From positions 51,350-115,349 of the forward strand of contig LVWT01000051.1 in NCBI GenBank assembly GCA_002083405.1: a stretch of DNA of 64,000 bases, read 5' to 3'. The notes below the pieces were generated by a model. The model saw only the letters and a program-made list of their open reading frames with translations, did not search any database and was not told where the DNA came from. The stretch's first letter is position 1, and each line of letters starts with the position of its first letter. Shown piece after piece: positions 30,261 through 39,287 of this stretch. A program made the translations under genes and the position numbers. The DNA comes from Nitrospira sp. SG-bin2. GTDB lineage: Bacteria > Nitrospirota > Nitrospiria > Nitrospirales > Nitrospiraceae.

Positions 30261-33149
30261 TTATGATTGGTAGCTTTCAATCGGCGGGCAGCTGCAGATG
30301 AGATGGCGATCGCCGTAGGCCTCGTCGATGCGGCTGACGCTCGGCCAGAACTTGTTGTTCCTGATCCAGGGAGCGGGAAATGCCGCCTGCTCGCGGCTGT
30401 AGGGACGGGTCCACTCCGTGGCCGTGACAATGGATGCCGTGTGGGGCGCGTTCTTCAGCAGATTGTTCGTCCTCGGCTGGCGCCCATCGACGATCTCCTG
30501 GATCTCGGCGCGGATTCTGATCAACGCTTCGCACATCCGATCGATCTCCGTCTTGGCTTCGCTTTCCGTCGGTTCGATCATAAGGGTGCCAGGTACCGGA
30601 AACGAAACGGTCGGCGCATGAAAGCCGTAGTCCATCAGCCGTTTCGCGACATCCATGGCTTCCACCCCGGCGCGCTCCTTGAATTCCCGCAGATCGAGGA
30701 TGAACTCATGTCCCACCAGTCCGGCGTCGCCGGCATAGAGAACCGGGTAATGCTTCTCCAGCCGCTTGGCCATATAGTTGGCGTTGAGAATGGCGACTTG
30801 GGTCGCTTTGGTCAACCCGTCACGGCCCATCAGCGCGATATAGACCCATGAAATCGGAAGGATGCCGGCGCTGCCGAATGGAGCGGCAGACACCGGACCG
30901 ATGGCCTCAGGTCCTCCGAGTTGTGTCATGGGGTGTCCGGGCAGCAACGGCGCGAGATGCTGTGCCGCTCCGATGGGACCCACGCCTGGTCCGCCGCCGC
31001 CGTGCGGAATGCAAAAGGTTTTATGGAGATTGAGGTGACAGATGTCCGCGCCGATATCGCCGGGACGGCAGAGGCCCACCATGGCATTCATATTGGCCCC
31101 GTCCATGTAGACCTGTCCGCCATGGGTGTGGATGATTTGGCAAATGCGCCGCACGCCTGCCTCAAACACGCCGTGCGTGGAGGGATAGGTAAGCATCACC
31201 GCCGCCAATCGGTCCCGGTGTTCGGCCGCTTTGGCCTCAAGATCCTGCAGATCCACGTTGCCATGCGGATCGCAGGCCACGACCACGACGGTCATGCCGG
31301 CCATGGCCGCGCTGGCAGGATTCGTCCCATGGGCTGACACGGGAATCAAACAGACGTCGCGATGCGCCTCTCCTCTCGATCGATGGTAAGCCCGAATGAC
31401 CATCAGGCCTGCGTATTCGCCTTGTGAGCCGGCATTCGGTTGGACCGAGAACGCCGCGAACCCGGAGATTTCAGCCAGCCACGCTTCGAGTTGTCTGATC
31501 ATCTCCCGATAGCCGCGAGTCTGCTCCTCCGGAGCAAAGGGATGCAGCCGGGCAAATTCCGGCCACGTTACCGGCAGCATTTCCGACGTCCCGTTCAGCT
31601 TCATCGTGCAGGAGCCGAGCGGAATCATGGAGTGCACCAGCGACAGATCTTTCGACTGCAACCGAAAGAGGTAGCGGAGCATCTCGTGCTCGGAGTGGTA
31701 TCGATTGAAGGTCTCGTGCGTCAGATACTTGCTTGTTCTGGCCAATGACGCAGGATAGGCAAGATCGATCGCGGGGATCAGGTCCGAAAGCTTGAAAGGC
31801 AACCGGTCGTATCCCACGAAGAGCTCCAGCAGACGACGGACTTCATCATCCGAGCTGACTTCGTCGAGGGACAGGCCGATAGAGCCGTCTTCGTAGCGCC
31901 TGAGATTGATCCCCTGCTCCTTCGCGCGCAGGGCAATTTGATCGGCTTGGGTTCGGGCAAGGGGCACGCGGATCGTATCGAAGAAGACTTTCGGCAACAC
32001 ATCGAATCCGAGCCGCCTCAGCCCTTCGGCCAGCAGCAAGGTGAGTCCGCGCACGCGCTCGGCAATGCGCCGCAGCCCTTCCGGACCGTGGTACACCGCA
32101 TACATGCCGGCCATGACAGCCAACAGGACTTGGGCCGTGCAGATATTGCTGGTGGCTTTCTCCCGCCGGATATGCTGCTCGCGCGTTTGAAGCGAGAGCC
32201 GGATCGCCGGCTTTCCCGTCACATCTTTGGATACGCCGACGATGCGGCCCGGCATCTGCCGTTTGTACTCTTCTTTCGTGGCCAGGAATGCGGCATGTGG
32301 TCCGCCGAACCCGATGGGGACGCCGAACCGTTGCGTCGATCCGACTGCAATGTCGGCGCCGAATTCTCCCGGTGGACGGAGCAATGTCAGAGCAAGGAGA
32401 TCCGTCGCAACGACTACGAGGACGCCGGACTCATGGGCGCTCGCTACCAAAGCGCTGTAGTCGCTGACGTAACCGTCCGTTGCCGGGTATTGCAGCAAGA
32501 GGCCACATAGCCTGCCATCCGAACAATCGACGGAGGAGGCCGGTCCGGTCCGGATCGTGATGTTGAGCGGTTCGGCTCGTGTCTGCAACACGGCCAGAGT
32601 TTGGGGATGGCAATCGCGTGAGACGAAGAATTCCTTCCGTTCCCCGCCTGCGCTGCGAGCGATGGCATCACACATGGCCATCGCTTCCGCGGCGGCGGTG
32701 GCTTCATCCAACAGCGAGGCATTCGACAACGGCAGGCCGGTCAAGTCCGCGACCATCGTTTGAAAGTTGACCAACGCTTCGAGACGGCCCTGTGCGATTT
32801 CGGCCTGATAGGGCGTGTATTGCGTGTACCAGGCGGGATTTTCCAGAATGTTTCGCTGGATCACACCGGGCGTGACGCAATCGTAGTAGCCCATGCCAAT
32901 CAGTGAACGAGCGACGGTGTTTTGGGATGCCAGCTCTTTGAGTTGGGCCAGGACAGCCTGTTCGCCGCGATGGGTTGGGAGCGAGAGCGATCTGCGAAGG
33001 CGAATGTCATCAGGAACTGTCGCGTCAGTGAGCGAGTCGATTGACTGCAGGCCTAGGGTCGCCAGCATTTCTTGGATGTCGGCTTCGGTCGGGCCGAGGT
33101 GGCGGTGGAGAAATGAATCGGTTGGGTCGAGAAAATTGGGTGTCGCCAT
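30261..33149 (-). CDS. gcvP: Glycine dehydrogenase (decarboxylating), P protein
   Basis: The P protein decarboxylates glycine and passes an aminomethyl group to the lipoyl H protein. The 962-residue single-chain form is present, with the N-terminal half (FLHRHLGPTEADIQEML) and the C-terminal half carrying the PLP lysine in NLHKTFCIPHGGGGPG. Bacteria with split P proteins have two shorter genes; this one is fused. The ATG at 33149 is preferred; a TTG two codons upstream is closer to an AAGGAT ribosome-binding site. No H or T protein is adjacent and no glycine riboswitch was recognised upstream. Confidence 0.97.
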   Translation of the reverse strand: MATPNFLDPTDSFLHRHLGPTEADIQEMLATLGLQSIDSLTDATVPDDIRLRRSLSLPTHRGEQAVLAQLKELASQNTVARSLIGMGYYDCVTPGVIQRNILENPAWYTQYTPYQAEIAQGRLEALVNFQTMVADLTGLPLSNASLLDEATAAAEAMAMCDAIARSAGGERKEFFVSRDCHPQTLAVLQTRAEPLNITIRTGPASSVDCSDGRLCGLLLQYPATDGYVSDYSALVASAHESGVLVVVATDLLALTLLRPPGEFGADIAVGSTQRFGVPIGFGGPHAAFLATKEEYKRQMPGRIVGVSKDVTGKPAIRLSLQTREQHIRREKATSNICTAQVLLAVMAGMYAVYHGPEGLRRIAERVRGLTLLLAEGLRRLGFDVLPKVFFDTIRVPLARTQADQIALRAKEQGINLRRYEDGSIGLSLDEVSSDDEVRRLLELFVGYDRLPFKLSDLIPAIDLAYPASLARTSKYLTHETFNRYHSEHEMLRYLFRLQSKDLSLVHSMIPLGSCTMKLNGTSEMLPVTWPEFARLHPFAPEEQTRGYREMIRQLEAWLAEISGFAAFSVQPNAGSQGEYAGLMVIRAYHRSRGEAHRDVCLIPVSAHGTNPASAAMAGMTVVVVACDPHGNVDLQDLEAKAAEHRDRLAAVMLTYPSTHGVFEAGVRRICQIIHTHGGQVYMDGANMNAMVGLCRPGDIGADICHLNLHKTFCIPHGGGGPGVGPIGAAQHLAPLLPGHPMTQLGGPEAIGPVSAAPFGSAGILPISWVYIALMGRDGLTKATQVAILNANYMAKRLEKHYPVLYAGDAGLVGHEFILDLREFKERAGVEAMDVAKRLMDYGFHAPTVSFPVPGTLMIEPTESEAKTEIDRMCEALIRIRAEIQEIVDGRQPRTNNLLKNAPHTASIVTATEWTRPYSREQAAFPAPWIRNNKFWPSVSRIDEAYGDRHLICSCPPIESYQS

Positions 33150-33283
33150 GAGCAAAGCTTATCCTTGGTTCGGTCGCTTACGGATAGAGGTCCAATCGGG
33201 TCGGCAGCGTACCATGGCACCGAGGCTTTTCCAAGATGCTAAGTGAGGTTGGCCATGAGCGCTCCGGTGAGCATACTGTTTCC

Positions 33284-33311
33284 TTGACTTTGATGGCATT
33301 CCGGCTATTTT
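33284..33311 (+). promoter_or_regulatory. Promoter of the 33338 gene
   Basis: TTGACT at 33284-33289 and TATTTT at 33306-33311 with a 16-bp spacer. The next gene starts 26 bp downstream. Confidence 0.5.
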
Positions 33312-33337
33312 AAGCTATCGTCAGTGGCGGCTAGGCC

Positions 33338-34009
33338 ATGGATTGGAATCTGGACCGAATGGCTGCGACAAACCAATTACCTTCAGTGGACGCCAACCAC
33401 AGACCCAAGTGGCAGTCCTCCGCCGGCAGCGCGCGTCTGATAACGATCGGTCTCGGTGCGGCCATCATCATTGTGGTGCTCGGCTATGCGTTGTATTCAC
33501 GGTGGCTGGACTTCCCGACACCGTTCTCGCCATCCTCCGCAGGGCCAACCGGCGCCGCATCGTCTGATGTGTCGTCGCACACCCTCAAGCCGGAAGTTCT
33601 ACTGACCCGGGCGTCCATCGATCTCCTTCTTAACGAACTCGATGAGGCTGTCAGAAAAAAAGATGTCGAGGGCGTTCTTCGGCATATTGCTCCTGACGCG
33701 GTCATTGTGATTCACATGAAGCAAGGCTCGAATCAGCAGCAGGCGGGACTCACGCGAGACGACTATCGCAAGACACTGGCCATGGAATTTGACTTTCCCA
33801 GCGCGAATGATTTTACCCGCCTGAACACCACCATATCGCTGGCAGCCGACGAACGGAGCGCGAAGGTCTCGTTCAAATCGACAGAAACGCTGCGGCAGGC
33901 GAACCGGGAATTCAAGGTCGAAGGCGAAGAAACCCTGATCGTCAGAATGCGTGGTGATAAGCCGGCAATCGTGTCTCTTGATAAAGTCGTTCCAGGCGAT
34001 TCGACCTAG
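33338..34009 (+). CDS. Membrane-anchored NTF2-like protein
   Basis: A 223-residue protein with one membrane segment (about 31-53, ARLITIGLGAAIIIVVLGYALY), a Ser/Pro-rich linker, and a globular domain of about 120 residues. This domain has a helix (ASIDLLLNELDEAVRKKDVEGVLRHI), then APDAVIVIHM and repeated beta strands ending IVRMRGDKPAIVSLDKV, the layout of NTF2/SnoaL-like domains. It probably faces the periplasm. It is divergent from gcvP; no operon partner is evident. Confidence 0.65.
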   Translation: MDWNLDRMAATNQLPSVDANHRPKWQSSAGSARLITIGLGAAIIIVVLGYALYSRWLDFPTPFSPSSAGPTGAASSDVSSHTLKPEVLLTRASIDLLLNELDEAVRKKDVEGVLRHIAPDAVIVIHMKQGSNQQQAGLTRDDYRKTLAMEFDFPSANDFTRLNTTISLAADERSAKVSFKSTETLRQANREFKVEGEETLIVRMRGDKPAIVSLDKVVPGDST

Positions 34010-34320
34010 GTCATATGATTCTTGGGTACAGGCCCTGAATCCTCCTGTGTGTGTCGAAACACAACCGGTCCGCTGTGCCGATTTTCGTCCCTCTCCCTTG
34101 ATCGTGCCCGACACAAACCATCAGCATCGTGTGGGCTAAGTAGGCTCCTGGTCAGGGATTATTGGGCTTTTTCATCTAATCGACCTCCTTGTTGTCTATC
34201 CAGTCTCCTATCCGACGGGTTGCGCTTCGGGCAGTTTGCGCTAGAGTTATTCCTTGAAATAGATCACCGGAACGAATGGAACACACGCCCGGTCTGATTT
34301 GAAATGAAGAGGAGCAGAAA
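34010..34320. other. Gene-free spacer, 311 bp
   Basis: Only short overlapping shadow frames are present. A 5-bp stem with a CGAA tetraloop (TGTGT-CGAA-ACACA, near 34053) is visible. No promoter or gene that I can support was found. Confidence 0.5.
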
Positions 34321-34617
34321 TTGACGATGACCATTGCCTGTCCGGCGTGCTCACATGAAAACCGCGTCCTTCCTGAGTCGCCCTCGCTCGATTGGCAGGT
34401 TGCTGCCTGCGCCGCCTGCGAAGCCAACCTTGTTTTGGTCAAATCGCAGGCTGCGCAGAGCGGCCCATCGTCTCGCGTCACCGCAACGAAATCAGGAGCC
34501 CGCCGCTCTTCTTCCAAAAACACGTCATGGTGGAGCCGCTTTCGCCCGCGCATGCTCGGGTCACTCCTCGTTGTAGCGGGCACCGAGCGTCATATTACAA
34601 GCGGGATGCTGTCGTGA
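34321..34617 (+). CDS. Zinc-ribbon protein with C-terminal hydrophobic segment
   Basis: 98 residues starting with TTG at 34321, or ATG at 34327; AGGAG with a 6-base spacing favours TTG. Two Cys pairs (CPACSHE and CAACEAN) form a zinc ribbon. A Ser/Arg-rich linker leads to a short hydrophobic stretch (MLGSLLVVAG). The stop overlaps the GTG start of the next gene (GTGA), so the two are coupled. It may be a paralogue of the zinc-ribbon head of that next protein. An alternative is that it is a frameshifted N-terminal part of the next gene. Confidence 0.55.
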   Translation: MTMTIACPACSHENRVLPESPSLDWQVAACAACEANLVLVKSQAAQSGPSSRVTATKSGARRSSSKNTSWWSRFRPRMLGSLLVVAGTERHITSGMLS

Positions 34618-35954
34618 CGGCGACAGCGGCAGTGGACCGGTCAGTGCGGCTGTCCTGTGAGCGCTGTGCCACTGTTCACAGAGTTCGGGATATTCAGGCG
34701 TTGAAACCCGGCATGAGCGCCTCCTGTATCACATGCGCCGCTCCCTTTCTCGTCGTGGCGATGCCGGCGCTACTGCCTGACGGAACGCCTCATACAGAGG
34801 CGAACGACCCGGTTGGCCTGGATCAGCCGCTCCACCTCGCAGAGCAGCAGACGGCCATCCAGACGGATGGCGGTTGCGCACACACCTATACGGCAACCTT
34901 TTATGGGACGGGAGGCTCGCTCTTCGGCATTCATCTCGTCAATACCTTGCTGACCCTCGTCACACTTGGGTTCTACTATTATTGGGCGAAGGTCAAGGTG
35001 CGGTGCTATCTCTTCAACCAAACGGAATTTGCCGGCGACCGGTTCTCGTATCATGGCAATGCGCGAGAACTCATGAACGGCGCGTTGAAGGCGACCCTGG
35101 TGTTTGCTCTACCCTATTACGGGCTGTCGCACATCGGGCCGTTCATTGAGAGCAGCGTGGCGGTCAATATCGCTCTTCAGATTGCGGCCTCGCTGCTCCT
35201 GCTGTTCTTCATTCCCGTTGCCATTGTCGGAGCCCGGCGGTATCGCATGACCCGTACCGCGTGGCGCGGCATCCGATTTTCATTCCAGGGCAAGGCGTGG
35301 GACTTCATCAAGCTGTGGCTGTCAGGCTATGCTCTGACCGGTCTCAGCCTCGGCCTGTACTATCCGTATTTCTCGACGAAGAAACAGGCTTTCCTTACCG
35401 CGCACAGTTATTTTGGAAACGAGCCGTTCAGATTTTCAGGCAACGGCGCGCAACTGTTTCGTCCGTTTCTCACAATGTATCTCATGGCAACCGGTTCGTC
35501 CGCGCTGGCGGCGGCGGGAGCCTATGTTGCGGCTCAATCCTTGATACCGGGATCGTGGGAAAGTGCCGGTGTCACATCTGTGATCGCAGTCGTGATTGCT
35601 GTGATGGTCAGTCTGGTTGTCGGTGTAGTCGTCTTCCGGTTCCTCTGGTTTCCCTACTCCGTCAGGGAGCAACGGTATTTTTTGGAGCAGACCTCGATTG
35701 GCGCCGCGCGCTTCAGTTTGCCGATCACTACATGGCCCTATGTCAAACTCAAGCTGGTCAATCTCCTGCTCGCAATCGGCACATTGGGGTTGGCGTGGCC
35801 TTGGATCACGATCCGCAACCTCCGGTTCATCACCGACCGATTGACCCTGACGGGAGTCGACAACTTTGACGAGGTTGTTCAAGCGTACGATGCAGCGCCT
35901 CCGATCGGAGAAGGGCTTGATGGTTTTCTCGACACGGGATTCGATCTAGGCTGA
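34614..35954 (+). CDS. DUF898 membrane protein with zinc-ribbon N-terminus
   Basis: 446 residues from the GTG at 34614. The first 50 hold a zinc ribbon (CERC and CITC pairs). From about residue 90 the sequence matches the YjgN/DUF898 inner-membrane family, as two similar halves, each with ATFYGTGGSLFGIHLVNTLL- or FSFQGKAWDFIKLW-like entry and several membrane helices (TLVTLGFYYYWAKVKVR, SLLLLFFIPVAIVGARRYRM). It ends in a soluble acidic tail. The function of DUF898 proteins is not well known. The M48 protease gene starts 5 bp after its stop, so they are one operon. Confidence 0.8.
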   Translation: MTATAAVDRSVRLSCERCATVHRVRDIQALKPGMSASCITCAAPFLVVAMPALLPDGTPHTEANDPVGLDQPLHLAEQQTAIQTDGGCAHTYTATFYGTGGSLFGIHLVNTLLTLVTLGFYYYWAKVKVRCYLFNQTEFAGDRFSYHGNARELMNGALKATLVFALPYYGLSHIGPFIESSVAVNIALQIAASLLLLFFIPVAIVGARRYRMTRTAWRGIRFSFQGKAWDFIKLWLSGYALTGLSLGLYYPYFSTKKQAFLTAHSYFGNEPFRFSGNGAQLFRPFLTMYLMATGSSALAAAGAYVAAQSLIPGSWESAGVTSVIAVVIAVMVSLVVGVVVFRFLWFPYSVREQRYFLEQTSIGAARFSLPITTWPYVKLKLVNLLLAIGTLGLAWPWITIRNLRFITDRLTLTGVDNFDEVVQAYDAAPPIGEGLDGFLDTGFDLG

Positions 35955-35959
35955 CTGCC

Positions 35960-37105
35960 ATGCAGAGGTTGTGGCAAGGGTTCTATCTGGACGGCCGGAC
36001 TGCAACGCGGCACCCCACTACAATTCAACTGACCGGGGCGGCCCTTCGTTTCCAGACATCGGACGGACGATCGCCGGTCTGGCCTTATCACCAGATCAAA
36101 CAAACCCAAGGCTTGTACGAAGGTGAACCGGTCAGGCTGGAGTTCGGTGCCCCTCTCGCCCAGGCCATCGTCGTACAGGATACCGGGTTTCTCGTGGCGT
36201 TGCAGGAAGCCTCCTCGGCGAAGGTCGGCCATCTGCATGATCCGAGGCGAAGAGGACTGCGCGTTCGACTGACGCTGCTGGCCTCCCTGGCCCTCATGGT
36301 CCTTCTCGCGGGACTCTATGTGTGGGGTATCCCTGCCGCGGCAGCATTCCTCGCTCCCCACGTCCCGCTTTCATGGGAAGAGCGTGTGGGCGATGCGGCG
36401 CTGGAGCATCTGGCGCCGACCGGCCTGCGCTGCACCGACCCCGGCCGTTTGGCCGCCATCGAACAGATTCTCAATCAATTGTCCGCTGCGGTTCCCGATT
36501 CTCCGTATCAACTTCAGGTGACGATTGTGGATCGGCCCGTCATCAACGCCTTTGCCTTACCCGCCGGCCGGATCGTCCTGTTCCGAGGTCTCTTGGAGGC
36601 CACCGACACTCCCGAACAGCTCGCCGGCGTCCTCGCCCATGAGGTCCAGCACATTTACAAGCGGCATTCGACCCGGGCTTTGCTTGAACAAGGCTCTACC
36701 AGTGTCCTGATCGCGGCCGTGACCGGAGACTTCACGGGAGCGTTGGCGTACGGCATCGAAGGTGCGCGTGTGCTGGGCATGCTGCGCTATAGCCGGCTCC
36801 ACGAGGATGAGGCGGACCGCGAGGGGCTTCGCCTGCTTCAAGCCATGGGTGTCGATCCCGGAGAGATGATTGCCTTCTATCGTACAATGGAGTCGAAGGA
36901 GCGCCATCGGGTGGAATCTGCGTCCTCTCTGTCAACGCATCCCGATACAGGAGACCGCATCGCCACTTTGACCAGGCTTGCCGGTCCGCTCCCGCGTCAT
37001 CCGGTCGCGCTATTGCCCGGAGAGGATTGGAAACGAGTCCGCTCCATCTGTGATCATCGTGTGACGTCGCCCGCTCCTGAGCACAAGTCCGGTGAGACGC
37101 ACTGA
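35960..37105 (+). CDS. M48-family membrane-associated metalloprotease
   Basis: 381 residues. Residues 1-105 form a small beta domain of PH-like character. A membrane segment follows (about 108-132, LASLALMVLLAGLYVWGIPAAA). The M48 protease domain has the zinc motif HEVQH in GVLAHEVQHIYKRHS and the third ligand Glu in RLHEDEADREGL. M48 proteases (HtpX, BepA, Oma1-like) act on damaged or misassembled membrane proteins. Pairing with a DUF898 protein suggests envelope quality control (inference). Confidence 0.9.
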   Translation: MQRLWQGFYLDGRTATRHPTTIQLTGAALRFQTSDGRSPVWPYHQIKQTQGLYEGEPVRLEFGAPLAQAIVVQDTGFLVALQEASSAKVGHLHDPRRRGLRVRLTLLASLALMVLLAGLYVWGIPAAAAFLAPHVPLSWEERVGDAALEHLAPTGLRCTDPGRLAAIEQILNQLSAAVPDSPYQLQVTIVDRPVINAFALPAGRIVLFRGLLEATDTPEQLAGVLAHEVQHIYKRHSTRALLEQGSTSVLIAAVTGDFTGALAYGIEGARVLGMLRYSRLHEDEADREGLRLLQAMGVDPGEMIAFYRTMESKERHRVESASSLSTHPDTGDRIATLTRLAGPLPRHPVALLPGEDWKRVRSICDHRVTSPAPEHKSGETH

Positions 37106-37127
37106 GATATCACCGACTCGCCCGCTT

Positions 37128-37136
37128 TGGTATAAT
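37128..37136 (+). promoter_or_regulatory. Extended -10 promoter of second two-component system
   Basis: TGGTATAAT is a perfect TATAAT with the TGn extension, 60 bp before the response-regulator start. No good -35 element is visible, which is normal for extended -10 promoters. Confidence 0.5.
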
Positions 37137-37195
37137 CGATCACCCCGGCAGATAAACGATGCTGCGGAGGTTCCACCATACGGTACGGAGTATCC

Positions 37196-37867
37196 ATGCG
37201 CGTGCTCGTTGTCGAAGACGAAACCAAAGTCGGATGCTTCATCAAGCGGGCGCTTGAAGAAGAAAGCTATGCCGTCGATCTGTGCGAGGACGGGGCTAAG
37301 GGGCTTGAGATGGCGTTGGCGACCAACTATGACCTGCTTGTGGTCGATCTGATGTTGCCGTCGATGTCCGGCATGGACATTCTCAAAACCGTCCGTCGCG
37401 AGCGCATTCAAACTCCCGTACTGATCCTGTCAGCGCAATCGCAGATCGATCAGCGGGTGAAAGGGCTTGATGCCGGCGCCGACGATTATCTGACCAAGCC
37501 GTTTGCCATTGATGAGCTGTTGGCCCGTGTCCGCGCCCTCATTCGCCGCGGTGCGACCGAAACTCCCGGCATTCTCCAGGTCGATGATCTTATATTCAAC
37601 CCGGCTACGCGCGACGTGACCCGCGGCGGGCAACGCATCGATCTCACGCTCAAAGAATACGCCCTGCTCGAATATCTCATGCGCCATACGGGACGCGTCC
37701 TGACGCGGCCCATGATCTCCGAGCATGTGTGGAATCAGGACTTCGATACTTTTACCAACGTCATTGACGTCTATGTGAACTACCTCCGAAACAAGATCGA
37801 CCGGGGCCGGGCCAAGAAACTGATCCATACCATACGGGGCAGCGGGTACATGCTGAAGGCCGACTGA
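37196..37867 (+). CDS. OmpR-family response regulator (second system)
   Basis: 223 residues: a receiver domain with VEDE, Asp51 in VVDLMLPSMSG and KPFAIDELLA, then a winged-helix domain ending in IRGSGYMLKAD. The stop overlaps the kinase start (37867), so they are coupled. It is of the CusR/CopR-like subtype by general appearance (ALEEESYAVDLCEDG; IDRGRAKKLIHTIRGSGYML). The regulated genes are not evident. Confidence 0.93.
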   Translation: MRVLVVEDETKVGCFIKRALEEESYAVDLCEDGAKGLEMALATNYDLLVVDLMLPSMSGMDILKTVRRERIQTPVLILSAQSQIDQRVKGLDAGADDYLTKPFAIDELLARVRALIRRGATETPGILQVDDLIFNPATRDVTRGGQRIDLTLKEYALLEYLMRHTGRVLTRPMISEHVWNQDFDTFTNVIDVYVNYLRNKIDRGRAKKLIHTIRGSGYMLKAD

Positions 37868-39270
37868 TGCCACTACGTGTCAGGCTGACGCTCTGGTACG
37901 GAAGCGCGCTGGCGATGGTCTTGATTACGTTTTCCGTGGTGCTGTACGTCCTCACGGCCCGGAATCTTCGCGACGATGTCGATCAGTCTCTTGAAGAAAC
38001 CGCCACCGCTGCTGTGCGTTCCCTCCAAGAACGGGGTTTTCTTCCGCTCATCGACGAAGAAGAATTGCTCTCCCAATTTCCTGAGCTGGCCCGCATCGAC
38101 AAATTCTTTCAGATTTTCAGCCCCTCCGGTACCATCACGATCCGCTCCCCGAATATCAGGCAACACGAGGTTCCGCTCAGCCGGACGGCTCTCGAAGCCA
38201 CATTCAACGGGCAGACGATTTTGGAATCGGCCAAATATCCCCATGAGCCCCCCTTGCGGCTTATTTCCGTGCCGATCATCCACCGGGGCAATCTCCTCTA
38301 CATCGTGCAGGTCGGCACGTCGATGGAATCGATCGAGGACACGTTGCGTCGTTTCCTCATCCTGCTGATCGTGGCCATGCCGATCGCGCTGGCCGTCTCG
38401 CTGGCTGCAGGGTGGTTTCTGGCGGGGCGCGCCTTGCGCCCGGTCGATGCCATCACGCTCGCTGCGCAACGTATCGCCGCGGGAGATCTCAGCCAGCGCC
38501 TGACCATGCCCACTGCGCCGGATGAAATCGGCCGGCTGGCCGGGACATTCAACAATATGATCGGCCGGCTGGATACCTCGTTTCGGCAGATCCGCCAATT
38601 CACGAGCGATGCCTCACACGAACTGCGAACGCCATTGACCGTGATGAAAGGTGAAACGGAATTGGTACTGCGGCGGCCTCGGGCGCTTGAAGATTATCAG
38701 GCAGTGCTCGAGAGTAATCTGGAAGAGATCGACCGGATGACCCGCATCGTGGAGGAGCTGTTGTTTTTGTCACGCGCCGACATGGGCGAGGTGAAAATGG
38801 AGTCGAGGCCGGTCTTGCTGGAGGCGCTTGTCGAGGATATCCACCGCCAGGCCCCGTTGCTCGGACAGGATCGGAATATCGAGGTCGTGCTGGGAACCGT
38901 CATGCCGGCATTGGTACAGGGAGACGAATTACGGCTTCGGGAGCTGCTGCTCAACTTGGTTGAAAACGCCATCAAGTATTCTCATCCGGGCGGGAAGGTC
39001 GAGATCGGCTTGGCGACAGTCGGACAAGAGGCCATTCTGTCTGTGACCGATCAGGGTATCGGCATCGGACCGGAAGATCACACGAAAATATTTAACCGCT
39101 TTTTCCGTACCGACGGCGCGCGTAACCATACCAAGAAAGGCACCGGTCTGGGTCTTGCCATCTGTGCATGGATCGTCGAATTCCACAAGGGCCGGATCAG
39201 CGTGAAAAGCGATGTGGGTCAGGGCTCCACGTTTACGGTCACGTTGCCGCTCGCATCTCAGGCAGTGTAA
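37867..39270 (+). CDS. Sensor histidine kinase (second system)
   Basis: 467 residues. Two membrane segments (about 8-30 and 163-187) bracket a periplasmic sensor of about 130 residues. HAMP follows (about 187-240, with RALRPVDAITLAAQRIAAGD). HisKA has His251 in DASHELRTPLT. The ATPase domain shows NLVENAIKYSHPGG, VTDQGIGIGPED and GTGLGLAICAWIVE. The layout is of the CusS/heavy-metal-sensor kind, but the ligand is not known. An intact partner for the regulator at 37196. Confidence 0.93.
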   Translation: MPLRVRLTLWYGSALAMVLITFSVVLYVLTARNLRDDVDQSLEETATAAVRSLQERGFLPLIDEEELLSQFPELARIDKFFQIFSPSGTITIRSPNIRQHEVPLSRTALEATFNGQTILESAKYPHEPPLRLISVPIIHRGNLLYIVQVGTSMESIEDTLRRFLILLIVAMPIALAVSLAAGWFLAGRALRPVDAITLAAQRIAAGDLSQRLTMPTAPDEIGRLAGTFNNMIGRLDTSFRQIRQFTSDASHELRTPLTVMKGETELVLRRPRALEDYQAVLESNLEEIDRMTRIVEELLFLSRADMGEVKMESRPVLLEALVEDIHRQAPLLGQDRNIEVVLGTVMPALVQGDELRLRELLLNLVENAIKYSHPGGKVEIGLATVGQEAILSVTDQGIGIGPEDHTKIFNRFFRTDGARNHTKKGTGLGLAICAWIVEFHKGRISVKSDVGQGSTFTVTLPLASQAV

Positions 39271-39287
39271 GTGGCTCGCTGGCAGAC

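Noticed and set aside
29180..32510. Plus-strand frames of 138-194 codons opposite the aminotransferase and gcvP
   Set aside because: Antisense shadows of GC-rich genes with no independent support.
33150..33340. Glycine riboswitch before gcvP
   Set aside because: No tandem aptamer pattern or expression-platform hairpin could be recognised in the 190-bp spacer.
34392..34613. Longer start for the DUF898 protein (from 34392)
   Set aside because: The extra 74 residues overlap the zinc-ribbon gene in another frame and are not protein-like; the GTG at 34614 gives the coupled GTGA overlap.
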